In this document: in pieces, positions 26,375 through 35,897 of the stretch
How the letters are laid out: each line of letters begins with the position of its first letter
How positions within the stretch are numbered: position 1 is the first letter of the stretch
Assembly: GCF_002893765.1 (NCBI RefSeq)
Contig: NZ_CP025938.1
Location: 2,368,501 to 2,432,500 of the forward strand
Source of the DNA: Tamlana carrageenivorans
GTDB lineage: Bacteria > Bacteroidota > Bacteroidia > Flavobacteriales > Flavobacteriaceae
DNA: 64,000 nucleotides
Direction: 5' to 3'
The notes under the pieces: model-generated
Database searches by the model: none
The model's input: the letters and a program-made list of their open reading frames with translations, nothing else
What the model was told of the DNA's origin: nothing
Translations under genes and position numbers: made by a program

Positions 26375-27625
26375 CTATTTATATATCAAATATTTTTCAC
26401 GTGTTTTTCTAAAAGCTTCCAAGTCACTTTGCCAAATAGTTTTGATAGCTTCCGCACTTACGCCAGATTCAATTTGCTCTTGTAATTTTGAAGTACCAGA
26501 TAATTTGATGAAAAAGTTATTGAAAAAATCTGCTTTGTTTTTTGTGTTTTGATAAGCTTCAATAAGCCATGAAAGGTTCAGGTGCTCCAGTTGTTTTTCT
26601 TCAGATAAATCCTTGCCGTAGCATAATTTATTTTGATGTTTTGGATATTTCGCGCCTTCATTGGCTATCGGGGTATATTGATAGCTAAAAACCGATGGGT
26701 TTAAAAACGGACTCCCAAATAATTGAAATTGCTTATTGGTGCCACGACCGGCATTCACATTAGTGCCTTCAAAAAAGCACAAACTAGGATATAAGTTTAT
26801 GGATTGGTCATTGGGTAAATTCGGACTCGGTTTTATAGGGAGGCTGTAGTTTAACTCGCGGTTGTAATTTTTAACAGGAATTACAGTGAGTTCACAATTA
26901 ACTTCGCCAGCTAACCATTTTTCGCCATTTATCATTTTAGCGTATTCACCAATGGTCATGCCGTGAACTACGGGAATGGGGTGCATGCCAACAAAACTGG
27001 TATTCTTTTTTTCTAAAATAGGTCCGTCAATATACCTTCCGTTGGGGTTTGGACGGTCTAAAATAAGCATAGGGATATGTTGTTCGGCACAGGCTTCCAT
27101 AACATAATGTAAAGAAGAAATGTAGGTATAAAAACGGGTTCCAACATCTTGAATGTCAAAAATCACGAGGTCTAAACCTTTAAGTTGTTGGGCCGAAGGT
27201 TTTTTGTTTTTTCCGTAAAGGGAAACTATAGGTAGGTTCGTTTTGGTGTCGATGCCATCTTTTACCACTTCACCAGCATCAGCTTGCCCTCTAAAGCCAT
27301 GTTCTGGAGCAAAAACTTTTTTAATATGAATTTCTAAAGTGAACAACGAATCTACGAGATGAGTATACGTGTCATTCTTTTTGAATATTACCGAAGTTTG
27401 ATTAGCTACAATACCGATGTTTTTTTTCTCTAATAGAGGCAGGTAGCTTTCGGTTTGATTGGCGCCAACTATTATTTTAGTCTCCTTAGAAGTTTTTAGT
27501 GTGGTGTCAACTAGGGTATTTGTAAGGACTAAATTTTCAATATTTTTATTTTTTGCCTTAGACGCGCAAGAAATGATTGCTAAAACAAATAATAAAACTG
27601 TATTTTTGAAAATATTAAACTTCAT
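26375..27625 (-). CDS. NamZ-like exo-N-acetylmuramidase (DUF1343) lipoprotein
   Basis: A 416-residue member of DUF1343, the family of NamZ, which removes terminal N-acetylmuramic acid from peptidoglycan fragments during cell-wall recycling. A lipoprotein signal leads to Cys20 (FVLAIISCASK), so it is membrane-anchored on the periplasmic side. Family signatures are VFAPEHGFRGQADAG, LVIFDIQDVGTRFYTY, ILDRPNPNGRYIDGP and SLCFFEGTNVNAGRGT. Length is typical. It is divergently transcribed from the LolC/E-like permease gene 8 nt away, so the promoters must overlap the short gap or lie inside coding sequence. Confidence 0.86.
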   Translation of the reverse strand: MKFNIFKNTVLLFVLAIISCASKAKNKNIENLVLTNTLVDTTLKTSKETKIIVGANQTESYLPLLEKKNIGIVANQTSVIFKKNDTYTHLVDSLFTLEIHIKKVFAPEHGFRGQADAGEVVKDGIDTKTNLPIVSLYGKNKKPSAQQLKGLDLVIFDIQDVGTRFYTYISSLHYVMEACAEQHIPMLILDRPNPNGRYIDGPILEKKNTSFVGMHPIPVVHGMTIGEYAKMINGEKWLAGEVNCELTVIPVKNYNRELNYSLPIKPSPNLPNDQSINLYPSLCFFEGTNVNAGRGTNKQFQLFGSPFLNPSVFSYQYTPIANEGAKYPKHQNKLCYGKDLSEEKQLEHLNLSWLIEAYQNTKNKADFFNNFFIKLSGTSKLQEQIESGVSAEAIKTIWQSDLEAFRKTREKYLIYK

Positions 27626-27633
27626 GATATAAA

Positions 27634-28869
27634 TTGAATTACGAATTTTTTTTAGCTAAACGTATTATTGGTAGTAAAGCGTATAAAAGTAGCGTTTCGG
27701 CGCCAATAATAAAAATTGGTATTGCTGCAATTGCTATTGGTATTATCGTTATGATGATTGCTATTGCTACAGGAATTGGTTTGCAGCAAAAAATACGTGA
27801 TAAGGTGGTGGCTTTTAACGGGCATGTTACTATTTCTAATTTTGACAGCAATCATTCTCATGAAAGTTTGCATCCTATTTCTACGAATACCGATTTTTAT
27901 CCAGAGTTTAAGTCGGTGGAAGGGGTAAAGCATATCCAAGCTGTAGCGTCTAAATTTGGTGTGATTCGTACCGAAAAGGATTTTGAAGCCGCTTTTTTAA
28001 AAGGCGTTGGTGCTGATTACGATTGGCGTTATTTTAGTGAATTTCTAGTTGAAGGACGCTTGCCCGATTATACTCAGAAACGTAATGAGGATATTTTAAT
28101 TTCGTCGTTCTTAGCCAACCGACTTCATTTTAAAGTGGGCGATAAAATGCAAATGGTTTTTGCTAAAGAAGACTCAGAAAAGCTGCCTAATATCATCACG
28201 TTTAATATTGTTGGTGTATATAATTCTGGATTTCAGGAGTTGGATGCTCAATATATTTTTGGAGATTTAAGACACATTCAGCGTATAAACCGATGGAAAA
28301 AAGATCAGATAGGAAATTTTGAAGTCTTTTTGGATGATTATAATCAATTAGATGATAAGGCTCGCGAAATTTATGAAAACACCCCGTCTACTTTAAATAC
28401 AGAAAGTATTAAAGATCGTTATTATTCAGTATTTGAATGGATAAAAATATTTGATAAAAATATTTATGGTATTATTGGTATCATGATATTAATCGCTGGT
28501 ATTAACATGATTACAGCGTTGTTGGTTTTAATTCTTGAACGTACTCAAATGATAGGGCTTTTAAAAGCATTAGGAAGCAACAATTGGAGTGTGCGTAAAT
28601 TGTTTTTATATAATGCGTCCTATTTAATTCTTTTGGGCTTGTTTTGGGGCAATGTTATTGGACTCGGACTCCTTTTGGCTCAAAAATATTTGAAGCTTTT
28701 GCATCTAGACCCAAGCGTATACTATGTTACAGAAGCTCCTGTTTACATTAGTTTAGGTTATATTGTTGTTTTAAATATAGGAACACTGGTGTTATGCTTA
28801 CTTATGCTGCTTTTGCCATCTTATATCATTACCAAAATATCACCGGTAAAGGCGATGCGCTTTCAGTAA
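27634..28869 (+). CDS. LolC/LolE-like ABC transporter permease (FtsX/MacB_PCD)
   Basis: A 411-residue inner-membrane permease with an N-terminal helix (IGIAAIAIGIIVMMIAIATGIGL), a large periplasmic domain, and three C-terminal helices, including NMITALLVLILERTQMIGLLKALGSNNWSVRKLF, the coupling helix typical of LolC/E. It most likely takes part in detaching lipoproteins from the inner membrane; a MacB-type role is possible. The start is a TTG (27634) because the family opening MNYEFFLAKRI begins there. No cognate ATPase is adjacent. Confidence 0.82.
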   Translation: MNYEFFLAKRIIGSKAYKSSVSAPIIKIGIAAIAIGIIVMMIAIATGIGLQQKIRDKVVAFNGHVTISNFDSNHSHESLHPISTNTDFYPEFKSVEGVKHIQAVASKFGVIRTEKDFEAAFLKGVGADYDWRYFSEFLVEGRLPDYTQKRNEDILISSFLANRLHFKVGDKMQMVFAKEDSEKLPNIITFNIVGVYNSGFQELDAQYIFGDLRHIQRINRWKKDQIGNFEVFLDDYNQLDDKAREIYENTPSTLNTESIKDRYYSVFEWIKIFDKNIYGIIGIMILIAGINMITALLVLILERTQMIGLLKALGSNNWSVRKLFLYNASYLILLGLFWGNVIGLGLLLAQKYLKLLHLDPSVYYVTEAPVYISLGYIVVLNIGTLVLCLLMLLLPSYIITKISPVKAMRFQ

Positions 28870-28875
28870 AATTTG

Positions 28876-29286
28876 TTAGCTGTTTTCAATATCAGATATA
28901 TGATGCTCTAAGGCTTTTACCGAAATCTGAATTTCCATAATTAATAAGCCTAAGGAAACAATAAGCAAAACTAATGCAAACCCGAACACCCATACAGCGA
29001 GTGTGCCTTGCTCGATGTATATTAAGAACATGGTAAGCACGCATAATAATAAACTAGAAATACCTGCAATTTGCATAGCGCGTGTTAGATAAAGGCGTTT
29101 TTTTATGTTTTCAATTTGTTTGATATAACGTTGGTCGGGGTTTTTAAGGTATTTGTCATGTAAATCTCTAACCACCGATGCATAGGCTAAAAAACGGTTG
29201 GTGTATGCCAACATAATTAAGGAAATCGCCGAAAATAATAGCGCAGGTGTAGATAAATCAAGTCCGTGCATAATTTTTTTTTGCAA
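28876..29286 (-). CDS. DUF2721 membrane protein
   Basis: A 136-residue protein with one N-terminal hydrophobic segment (LSTPALLFSAISLIMLAYTN) and two near the C-terminus (IAGISSLLLCVLTMFLIYI and VWVFGFALVLLIVSLGLL), matching the DUF2721 family. The start could instead be the ATG at 29271 (MHGLDLSTP). Function unknown. It converges with the LolC/E-like gene. Confidence 0.8.
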   Translation of the reverse strand: MQKKIMHGLDLSTPALLFSAISLIMLAYTNRFLAYASVVRDLHDKYLKNPDQRYIKQIENIKKRLYLTRAMQIAGISSLLLCVLTMFLIYIEQGTLAVWVFGFALVLLIVSLGLLIMEIQISVKALEHHISDIENS

Positions 29287-29461
29287 ATTTACTAAACCTA
29301 CTTCGTTTTTAACTGAATTGCATAAATAAGTTCGCGAACTTTGTTAAGTGGTGTCTTCAAGTTAACCACTTATAGTTGGGTTAGTTTAGATGTCTGTATG
29401 ATAATTTCATATTCATAAAAATAAATCATTTTAGTTTTGTAGGAATTTTTATATTTATTGA

Positions 29462-30733
29462 ATGAATGAAGATTTTCTACACTACATATGGAAGTATAAA
29501 AAATTCCAAATCACACAATTGAAAACCATCCAAGGTTTACCTGTGATAATCTCCTCAGTTGGGACCCATAATTTCAATTCTGGACCAGATTTTTTTAATG
29601 CTAAACTGAAAATTGACGAACAGGTTTGGGCAGGCAATGTGGAGGTACATGTAAAATCATCCGATTGGTATGTGCATAACCACGAACAGGATCCTGTTTA
29701 TGATAATGTGATTCTCCATGTGGTTTGGGAACACGATACCGATATTTTTAGAAAGGACAATACTTGCATTCCTACCATGCAACTTAGAAACTATGTATCA
29801 CCTGAAATGATTAACAAGTACCAAGCGTTATTTTTAAAGCAAAAGCATTGGATAAAATGTGAAAATGACTTCAGTGCGATTGATGATTTTATTGTAGAAA
29901 ATTGGCTAGAACGCTTGTTTTTTGAACGTTTGGAACGTAAATCAAAAACCATTACACAGTTGCTTGAAGCCTCTAAAAATGATTGGGAAGCCGTGTTGTT
30001 TCAAATGCTAGCAATGAATTTCGGACTTAAAGTTAACGGAGAGGCGTTTATGAGTTTGGGGCAGTCGGTAGATTTCTCGGTAGTACGCAAAACGCTAAGC
30101 CATCAAAATACTTTAGAAGCACTGCTTTTTGGACAAGCAGGATTGTTAGAAAATCAAGTCGAAGATGCTTATCATGTAAATTTGGTTCGGGAATATCAGT
30201 TTTTGAAACAAAAATTCAACTTGGAAAACCAACACGTTTTACCCGTTCAATTTTTTAGGTTACGTCCGTTAAACTTCCCAACGATTAGATTATCACAGTT
30301 AGCAAGTTTGTATCATAAACATCAAAATTTGTTTTCAAAAGTTATGGCGTCATCAAGCCTTAATGAATTTTATGAAATTTTTCGCGTTGAAACTTCAGAT
30401 TACTGGAAAACCCATTATATGTTTCAAAAGGCATCACAGCCATCCGCGAAAGCACTAAGTGCAGGTTTTATTAACTTATTATTAATCAACACTATTTTGC
30501 CCATTAAATTTTTATACGCCAAACACTGTGGTGATGAAAACGCTTCTAAAATTATGGTAATGGCATACCAAATTCCTTCCGAACAAAATAGCATTATAAA
30601 AGCTTTTAATAGTTTGAAAAGCGTATCAAAATCGGCCTTAGACTCGCAAGCCCTCATTCAACTGAAAACCGAATATTGCGACAAACATTTGTGTTTAAAG
30701 TGTGCCGTTGGTTATCAACTTTTAAGTAAATAA
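29462..30733 (+). CDS. DUF2851 family protein
   Basis: A 423-residue cytoplasmic protein. Its opening MNEDFLHYIWKYKKFQITQL and the block HNFNSGPDFFNAKLKIDEQVWAGNVEVHVKSSDWYVHNH are the hallmarks of DUF2851, a family common in Bacteroidota. The glycine-proline-asphenylalanine core and the conserved acidic residues resemble nuclease-like folds, but I cannot assign an activity from sequence alone. The C-terminus has a CLKCAVGYQLL motif with two closely spaced Cys. Followed by a PspC-like gene after 35 nt, possibly in one transcript. Confidence 0.8.
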   Translation: MNEDFLHYIWKYKKFQITQLKTIQGLPVIISSVGTHNFNSGPDFFNAKLKIDEQVWAGNVEVHVKSSDWYVHNHEQDPVYDNVILHVVWEHDTDIFRKDNTCIPTMQLRNYVSPEMINKYQALFLKQKHWIKCENDFSAIDDFIVENWLERLFFERLERKSKTITQLLEASKNDWEAVLFQMLAMNFGLKVNGEAFMSLGQSVDFSVVRKTLSHQNTLEALLFGQAGLLENQVEDAYHVNLVREYQFLKQKFNLENQHVLPVQFFRLRPLNFPTIRLSQLASLYHKHQNLFSKVMASSSLNEFYEIFRVETSDYWKTHYMFQKASQPSAKALSAGFINLLLINTILPIKFLYAKHCGDENASKIMVMAYQIPSEQNSIIKAFNSLKSVSKSALDSQALIQLKTEYCDKHLCLKCAVGYQLLSK

Positions 30734-30768
30734 CTTTTAAAGGATTGCAGGAAATATTAAATTGCGGC

Positions 30769-30996
30769 ATGAACAGTATTTATAAATTGCTATTGTTTTT
30801 TCAGAAACGTGGATACTACGTGTGCCAACGTATAGCCGATAAATTAGGAATTCGCGCTAAAGTGGTGCGCACTTCTTTTATGTACCTTACCTTCGTAACG
30901 CTAGGTTTTGGCTTTGCTTTATATTTGTTTCTAGCGTTTTGGATGCGTATTAAAGATCTGATTTATACGAAACGATCATCTGTTTTTGATTTATAA
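30769..30996 (+). CDS. PspC-domain small membrane protein
   Basis: A 75-residue protein with a PspC-like N-terminal part (VCQRIADKLGIRAKVVRTSFMYLTF) and one to two hydrophobic segments. The ATG at 30769 is preferred to a TTG at 30745. PspC proteins are inner-membrane partners in envelope stress response; here no other psp gene is near, so a stress role is only an analogy. It ends 3 nt before the K+ channel gene, indicating a shared transcript. Confidence 0.75.
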   Translation: MNSIYKLLLFFQKRGYYVCQRIADKLGIRAKVVRTSFMYLTFVTLGFGFALYLFLAFWMRIKDLIYTKRSSVFDL

Positions 30997-30999
30997 TTT

Positions 31000-32019
31000 A
31001 TGAATTTAGTAAGTCGATTTTTTAGAGCTAGGATATACACGGCGCTTTTGTTGCTTGTTATTATCTTGTTAATTGGCGTTTTTGGGTATCGTTTTATCTC
31101 CGATTATACTTGGATTGACGCTTTGTACATGTCGGTTATTACCATGACAACCGTGGGTTTTAGTGAGGTGGTTCCGCTTGATGATGAGTCTAAAATTTTC
31201 ACCATCTTTTTAATTTTAGCAAGCGTTGTTATTGTAGGTTACGCCCTTTCCATTATTACCGAATATATTTTAAGTAAAAATGATGTTGAAGAATTAAAAC
31301 ACAAGAGGATGCAAAAAATGATTGATAGTTTTAATGACCACATTGTTATTTGTGGTTATGGCCGTAACGGTAAACAAGCGGCAAGAAAACTTATGGCTTA
31401 CAAAAAACAGTTTGTAGTTATTGAAAAAAATAAAGATATGGAGGAACGTCTCCAAATGGATGATGTGCCTTATGTGATTGGAAATGCCAATGAAGACGAA
31501 GTTTTAAATGCCGCAGGAGTAGATCGTGCTTCGAGTTTTATTTCAGCACTGCCTAATGATGCCGATAACTTGTTTGTGGTCCTTTCTGCAAGACAATTAA
31601 ATAGTACTATAAATATAATAAGTCGTGCTTCCAACGAGTCGTCTTACGATAAATTAAAGTTTGCTGGAGCAAATAATGTGATTCTTCCCGATAAAATTGG
31701 TGGCGACCATATGGCGTCCTTAGTTGTGGTGCCCGGGCTGATGGAGTTTATCGACAACTTGTCTATCGTTGGAAAGTCTGATATTAATGTAGAAGAAGTC
31801 CCGGTTGATAAATTATACGATACACAAAACCTAAAAAGTATAAAAGAACTGGATGTACGACGAAAAACAGGCTGTACTGTAATCGGATTCAAAAGTGAAA
31901 AAGGAGAATATATTGTAAATCCAGAAGCCGATTTGATATTGGTTCCAAACTCAAAAGTGATTTTTTTAGGACGCCCCGAACAAATTGCATTATTAAATTC
32001 GGTGTACAATATTATGTAG
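31000..32019 (+). CDS. Potassium channel with RCK/TrkA-N regulatory domain
   Basis: A 339-residue two-helix channel. Helix 1 is TALLLLVIILLIGVFGYRF, the pore helix and filter are SVITMTTVGFSEVVPL, helix 2 is IFLILASVVIVGYALSIITEYIL. A TrkA-N (RCK) domain follows with the NAD-binding GYGRNGKQAARKL, then a C-terminal TrkA-C-like part. The filter reads TVGFSE rather than TVGYGD, a substitution seen in some bacterial channels, so strict K+ selectivity is not assured. It would regulate ion flux in response to ligand or redox state. Preceded by the PspC gene. Confidence 0.87.
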   Translation: MNLVSRFFRARIYTALLLLVIILLIGVFGYRFISDYTWIDALYMSVITMTTVGFSEVVPLDDESKIFTIFLILASVVIVGYALSIITEYILSKNDVEELKHKRMQKMIDSFNDHIVICGYGRNGKQAARKLMAYKKQFVVIEKNKDMEERLQMDDVPYVIGNANEDEVLNAAGVDRASSFISALPNDADNLFVVLSARQLNSTINIISRASNESSYDKLKFAGANNVILPDKIGGDHMASLVVVPGLMEFIDNLSIVGKSDINVEEVPVDKLYDTQNLKSIKELDVRRKTGCTVIGFKSEKGEYIVNPEADLILVPNSKVIFLGRPEQIALLNSVYNIM

Positions 32020-32125
32020 TGCGCATTGCATTTTTAACAGCTGTGGTTTTAAAAAACCATTTTTTTTTACCATCTTGCTTGCTTTTAAAAAAAAAACCAC
32101 AAAAATAAGTTATAATTACTACCTT

Positions 32126-33748
32126 ATGAAGAAATATCTTCTTTCAATTTTCACATTAATCTCACCAATTTTAATTTTTGCCCAAGAATCAACCTCACAA
32201 CAAGTAGATCGTATTTTTAAAGACTACACAGGATGGTTTGTTGAGGCTATTTTTTATGAAATTCCATTTTCTGAAACTTATCAAATACCTTGGGTACTAA
32301 TTGTTTTAATGAGTGGTGCGATTTTTTTTACCATTTATTTTAAGTTTATAAACTTCACAGGATTTAAAAAAGCCATAAATGTAGTTCAAGGTAAATATGA
32401 AGATATTGAAAAACATGGCGCCGATACTTTATATGGTGATCAAACATCTAATGAAGATGAAAATATTTTTGAAACCTTAAGAGACGATAGTGCTCACGGT
32501 GAAGTATCACATTTTCAGGCTTTAACTGCGGCGCTTTCAGCAACGGTGGGCTTAGGTAATATTGCAGGAGTTGCTGTAGCCTTATCTATTGGAGGGCCTG
32601 GAGCAACATTTTGGATGATTCTTGCTGGTTTATTAGGTATGGCTTCAAAGTTTGCCGAATGTACTCTGGGGGTTAAATATAGAGACGTTGGTGAAGATGG
32701 TACTGTTTATGGAGGACCAATGTACTATTTAACCAAAGGTTTTCAAGAAAAAGGTATGAAAGGTTTTGGTAAGGTACTTGCTGTGCTTTTTGCTATTTTC
32801 GTAATCGGTGGATCCTTTGGTGGTGGAAACATGTTTCAAGCCAATCAAGCAGCAGCGCAATTCACTAAACTTTTTAACTTCGAGAACCAAGATGCCGGTA
32901 TGTATTTTGGTTTTGTTATGGCTATTATTGTAGCTATCGTGATAATTGGAGGTATAAAAAGAATTGCCCGAGTAACTGAAAAAATTGTGCCTTTTATGGC
33001 TGGTATTTACGTGCTTGCTTCCTTGATTATTTTAATAGCCAACTGGAGCTTGATTGATGATGCCTTTAGTTTAATTTATCATGGTGCTTTTTCAGGTTTA
33101 GGTATTGCTGGTGGTCTTGTAGGGGTTATGATTCAGGGCATACGACGTGGGGCCTTTTCTAATGAAGCAGGTGTAGGTAGTGCTGCTATCGCACACTCAG
33201 CGGTTAGGACGAAGTATGCTGCTAGTGAAGGTATTGTGGCGCTTTTAGAGCCTTTTGTAGATACTGTCGTTATTTGTACCATGACCGCTTTAGTGATTGT
33301 TATTACTAATTTTGATGGTGGCTTTATGGAATATGGCGTGCCAATTAAAGAAGGTGTAGAGTTAACGGCAGTGGCTTTTGATACCGTGATACCGCACTTT
33401 TCTATCGTGCTAACCATTGCTGTGATATTATTTGCGTTTTCAACCATGATTTCATGGTCGTATTATGGTATGCAAGGTTGGGTGTTTTTATTCGGAAAAG
33501 GAAAATTAAGCGACTTAATATATAAAATACTCTTCTTATTTTTTGTGGTTGTAGGGTCGTCAATTAGCTTAGGTGCCGTTATCGATTTCTCCGATGCCAT
33601 GATTTTTGCCATGGTGGTCCCAAATATTATTGGTGTGGTTATCTTGTCGCCAGTAATCCGTAAGGAGCTAGAAAAATATATGGACGCTATAAATGTGAAG
33701 AAAGAAGCCTTGGAAGATGGGGCTGAAGATCTTACAAAACACATGTAG
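32126..33748 (+). CDS. Alanine/glycine:cation symporter (AGCS family)
   Basis: An inner-membrane Na+/amino-acid symporter. The ATG at 32126 (MKKYLLSIFTLISPILIFAQ) gives 540 residues and a natural signal-like N-terminus; the open frame upstream to 32075 adds unlikely residues. The family motifs SHFQALTAALSATVGLGNIAGVAVAL and GVMIQGIRRGAFSNEAGVGSAAIAHSAV are present, with about 10 helices. The N-terminal signal-like segment followed by QQVDRIFKDYTGWF is typical of the Bacteroidota members. Substrate is likely alanine or glycine. Confidence 0.92.
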   Translation: MKKYLLSIFTLISPILIFAQESTSQQVDRIFKDYTGWFVEAIFYEIPFSETYQIPWVLIVLMSGAIFFTIYFKFINFTGFKKAINVVQGKYEDIEKHGADTLYGDQTSNEDENIFETLRDDSAHGEVSHFQALTAALSATVGLGNIAGVAVALSIGGPGATFWMILAGLLGMASKFAECTLGVKYRDVGEDGTVYGGPMYYLTKGFQEKGMKGFGKVLAVLFAIFVIGGSFGGGNMFQANQAAAQFTKLFNFENQDAGMYFGFVMAIIVAIVIIGGIKRIARVTEKIVPFMAGIYVLASLIILIANWSLIDDAFSLIYHGAFSGLGIAGGLVGVMIQGIRRGAFSNEAGVGSAAIAHSAVRTKYAASEGIVALLEPFVDTVVICTMTALVIVITNFDGGFMEYGVPIKEGVELTAVAFDTVIPHFSIVLTIAVILFAFSTMISWSYYGMQGWVFLFGKGKLSDLIYKILFLFFVVVGSSISLGAVIDFSDAMIFAMVVPNIIGVVILSPVIRKELEKYMDAINVKKEALEDGAEDLTKHM

Positions 33749-33772
33749 TCTTAAATCTATAAGATAGTTTAA

Positions 33773-34654
33773 ATGAAATCTCATGTTACTTTTTCTAGAA
33801 ATCAGCGGCATGGGATTTTTTTGTTACTCCTATTAATTATTGTTTTACAGGGTGTTTATTTTTTTATCGATTTTCCTTCTGAAGATGTTGTAGTCGACCA
33901 TACGCGCTTGCTCCAGTTTGAGAAAACCATGGATTCTTTACGTTTAGAGAAACTTCAAAAGTTAAAACCCAAGATTAAGCCCTTTAATCCAAATTATATG
34001 GATGATTTTAAAGGTGCTGTCTTAGGGATGAGTACGATCGAGATTGATAGATTGTTGGATTTTAGAAGTCAGAATCAATGGATTAATTCTTCGGAAGAAT
34101 TTCAAAACGTCACCCAAATATCAGACTCTCTTTTTGAAGCTATTTCACCCTATTTTAAATTTCCGGATTGGGTAAAGGCTTCACGAGCTAAAAAAGAAAT
34201 ATCTAACAATTTTAAAGGCTTAAAAACCGATGCTGAAAAAAACGATCTAAATACAGCTACGGCAATCGAACTTCAGCACGTTTCTGGAGTAGGAAAGGTG
34301 CTTTCCAGTCGTATTGTAAAATATAGAAACAGTCTTCTTGGTGGCTTTACCGATGTTGTTCAGTTGGAAGATGTTTATGGACTAAATCTTCAAGTTATTC
34401 AAAACATTACCGAACAGTTTGTCGTGAAAACCCCAAAAGTGATCCATAAAATAGAATTAAATACGGCAACAGTAAATCAATTAGTTACTATTCCACACAT
34501 AGATTACGATTTAGCTCATCGTATTATTGAATACCGACAATTAAGAAGTGGTTATAATGGGATAAATGAATTATTGAAAGTAAAGGAGTTCCCTGTAAAT
34601 AAAATCAAGATAATTCAATTATATTTGCACCTCGAAAAAAATATAGATGAATAA
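33773..34654 (+). CDS. Helix-hairpin-helix (ComEA-like) protein
   Basis: A 293-residue protein with one N-terminal membrane anchor (GIFLLLLLIIVLQGVYFFIDF) and HhH motifs: LNTATAIELQHVSGVGKVLSSRIVKYR and LNTATVNQLVTIPHIDYDLAHRIIEYR, with a degenerate one near residues 75-110. HhH motifs bind DNA non-specifically, as in ComEA. Exported DNA-binding in competence is a reasonable guess, unproven. It overlaps the acyl-CoA dehydrogenase start by 8 nt, so they are co-transcribed. Confidence 0.83.
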   Translation: MKSHVTFSRNQRHGIFLLLLLIIVLQGVYFFIDFPSEDVVVDHTRLLQFEKTMDSLRLEKLQKLKPKIKPFNPNYMDDFKGAVLGMSTIEIDRLLDFRSQNQWINSSEEFQNVTQISDSLFEAISPYFKFPDWVKASRAKKEISNNFKGLKTDAEKNDLNTATAIELQHVSGVGKVLSSRIVKYRNSLLGGFTDVVQLEDVYGLNLQVIQNITEQFVVKTPKVIHKIELNTATVNQLVTIPHIDYDLAHRIIEYRQLRSGYNGINELLKVKEFPVNKIKIIQLYLHLEKNIDE

Positions 34655-35813
34655 CTTGTACTTCACAGAAGAGCATAATCTTTTTAGAAAAAGCCTTCAA
34701 GATTTTTTGCAAAAAGAGGTTGTTCCTTACATAGATAAGTGGGAACAAACAGGAGAAATAGAAAGGTTTGTTTGGAAGAAATTTGGAGAGATGGGCTTTT
34801 TAGGGATTAAATATCCTGAAGTTTATGGTGGTATGGATTTAGATTTATTCTATACTATTATTCTTCTTGAAGAACTTCAAAAGGTAAATTCAGGAGGTTT
34901 TGCTGCAGCTATTTGGGCTCACGTTTATTTAGCGATGACGCATCTTAATGCTGAAGGTAGTGAAGCTATTAAACAAAAATATTTAGTTCCAAGTATTTCG
35001 GGCGATATGATAGGCTGCTTGTGTATTACCGAACCTTTCGGTGGGAGTGATGTTGCAGGTATGCGCACAACAGCGATTAAGGACGGAGACTCTTATATTA
35101 TAAATGGATCTAAAACATTTATTACCAATGGTGTGCTTAGCGATTATCTTGTCGTAGCAGCAAAAACCGACCCAACAGCAGGAGGTAAAGGTATTAGTAT
35201 GTTTGTTGTTGATCGTAAATCTATAGGTGTTTCTGCTACAAAATTAGATAAGTTGGGCTGGCGAGCTTCAGATACCGGTGAAATTGCTTTTGATCAGGTT
35301 AAAATTCCGGCTGAAAATTTACTAGGAGAAGCTGGTAAAGGATTTTCATACATCATGCAGCATTTTGCCTTGGAGCGTTTAATTATGGGGGTTAATGGCC
35401 ATGCTAGAGCCGAATTTGCTTTGAACTATGCCTTGCAATATATGAGCGACCGTCAAGCCTTTGGAAAATCTATCGATCAGTTTCAAGCCTTAAGGCATAA
35501 AGTAGCCGATTTGTCAACCGAAGTAGAATTCTGTAAAGCCTTTAATTACGCTGTGGCTTACCGCTTAAATAAAGGAGAGTACGTTGTAAAGGAAGCAACC
35601 ATGTCGAAATTAAAATCAACAAAAGTTGCCGATGACGTAATATATGAGTGTTTGCAGTTTTTAGGAGGCTACGGTTATATGGAAGATTACCCTTTAGCAC
35701 GCTTGCTTCGCGATAGTCGTTTAGGGCCTATAGGAGGTGGAACATCGGAAATTCTTCGTGAAATTTTAGCAAAAATTATTATAGATAAAAAAACATATAA
35801 GCCGGCAACCTAA
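34647..35813 (+). CDS. Acyl-CoA dehydrogenase
   Basis: A 388-residue FAD enzyme. Motifs: CLCITEPFGGSDVAGM for FAD and substrate binding, NGSKTFITNG, the C-terminal QFLGGYGYMEDYPLARLLRDSR, and IGGGTSEILREILA. The usual catalytic Glu in the last motif (EGT in MCAD) is Gly here, as in isovaleryl-CoA dehydrogenases, where the base sits in helix G; a Glu is present there (ALERL, about residue 243). So it is more likely a branched-chain type than a medium-chain one. Chain preference cannot be read. It starts within the HhH gene. Confidence 0.92.
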   Translation: MNNLYFTEEHNLFRKSLQDFLQKEVVPYIDKWEQTGEIERFVWKKFGEMGFLGIKYPEVYGGMDLDLFYTIILLEELQKVNSGGFAAAIWAHVYLAMTHLNAEGSEAIKQKYLVPSISGDMIGCLCITEPFGGSDVAGMRTTAIKDGDSYIINGSKTFITNGVLSDYLVVAAKTDPTAGGKGISMFVVDRKSIGVSATKLDKLGWRASDTGEIAFDQVKIPAENLLGEAGKGFSYIMQHFALERLIMGVNGHARAEFALNYALQYMSDRQAFGKSIDQFQALRHKVADLSTEVEFCKAFNYAVAYRLNKGEYVVKEATMSKLKSTKVADDVIYECLQFLGGYGYMEDYPLARLLRDSRLGPIGGGTSEILREILAKIIIDKKTYKPAT

Positions 35814-35851
35814 AATATTTTATTTTTTTAGATTTAAATAGAATTAATTTT

Positions 35852-35859
35852 TATATTTG
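35852..35859 (+). promoter_or_regulatory. rpsU promoter -7 box (TATATTTG)
   Basis: Exact match to TAnnTTTG, 38 nt ahead of the rpsU ATG, giving a leader of about 30 nt with a GAGAGGAGG purine-rich stretch (35879-35887) next to the start. Confidence 0.7.
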
Positions 35860-35877
35860 CAGCCGAAAAATTTTAAA

Positions 35878-35887
35878 AGAGAGGAGG
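35878..35887 (+). promoter_or_regulatory. Strong Shine-Dalgarno sequence ahead of rpsU
   Basis: AGAGAGGAGG lies about 10 nt before the rpsU ATG. Such a strong SD is exceptional among the genes in this window, most of which show none. In Flavobacteriia, S21 is known to mask the anti-SD and rpsU itself uses an SD for feedback control, which fits. Confidence 0.7.
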
Positions 35888-35897
35888 TTAAGACACT

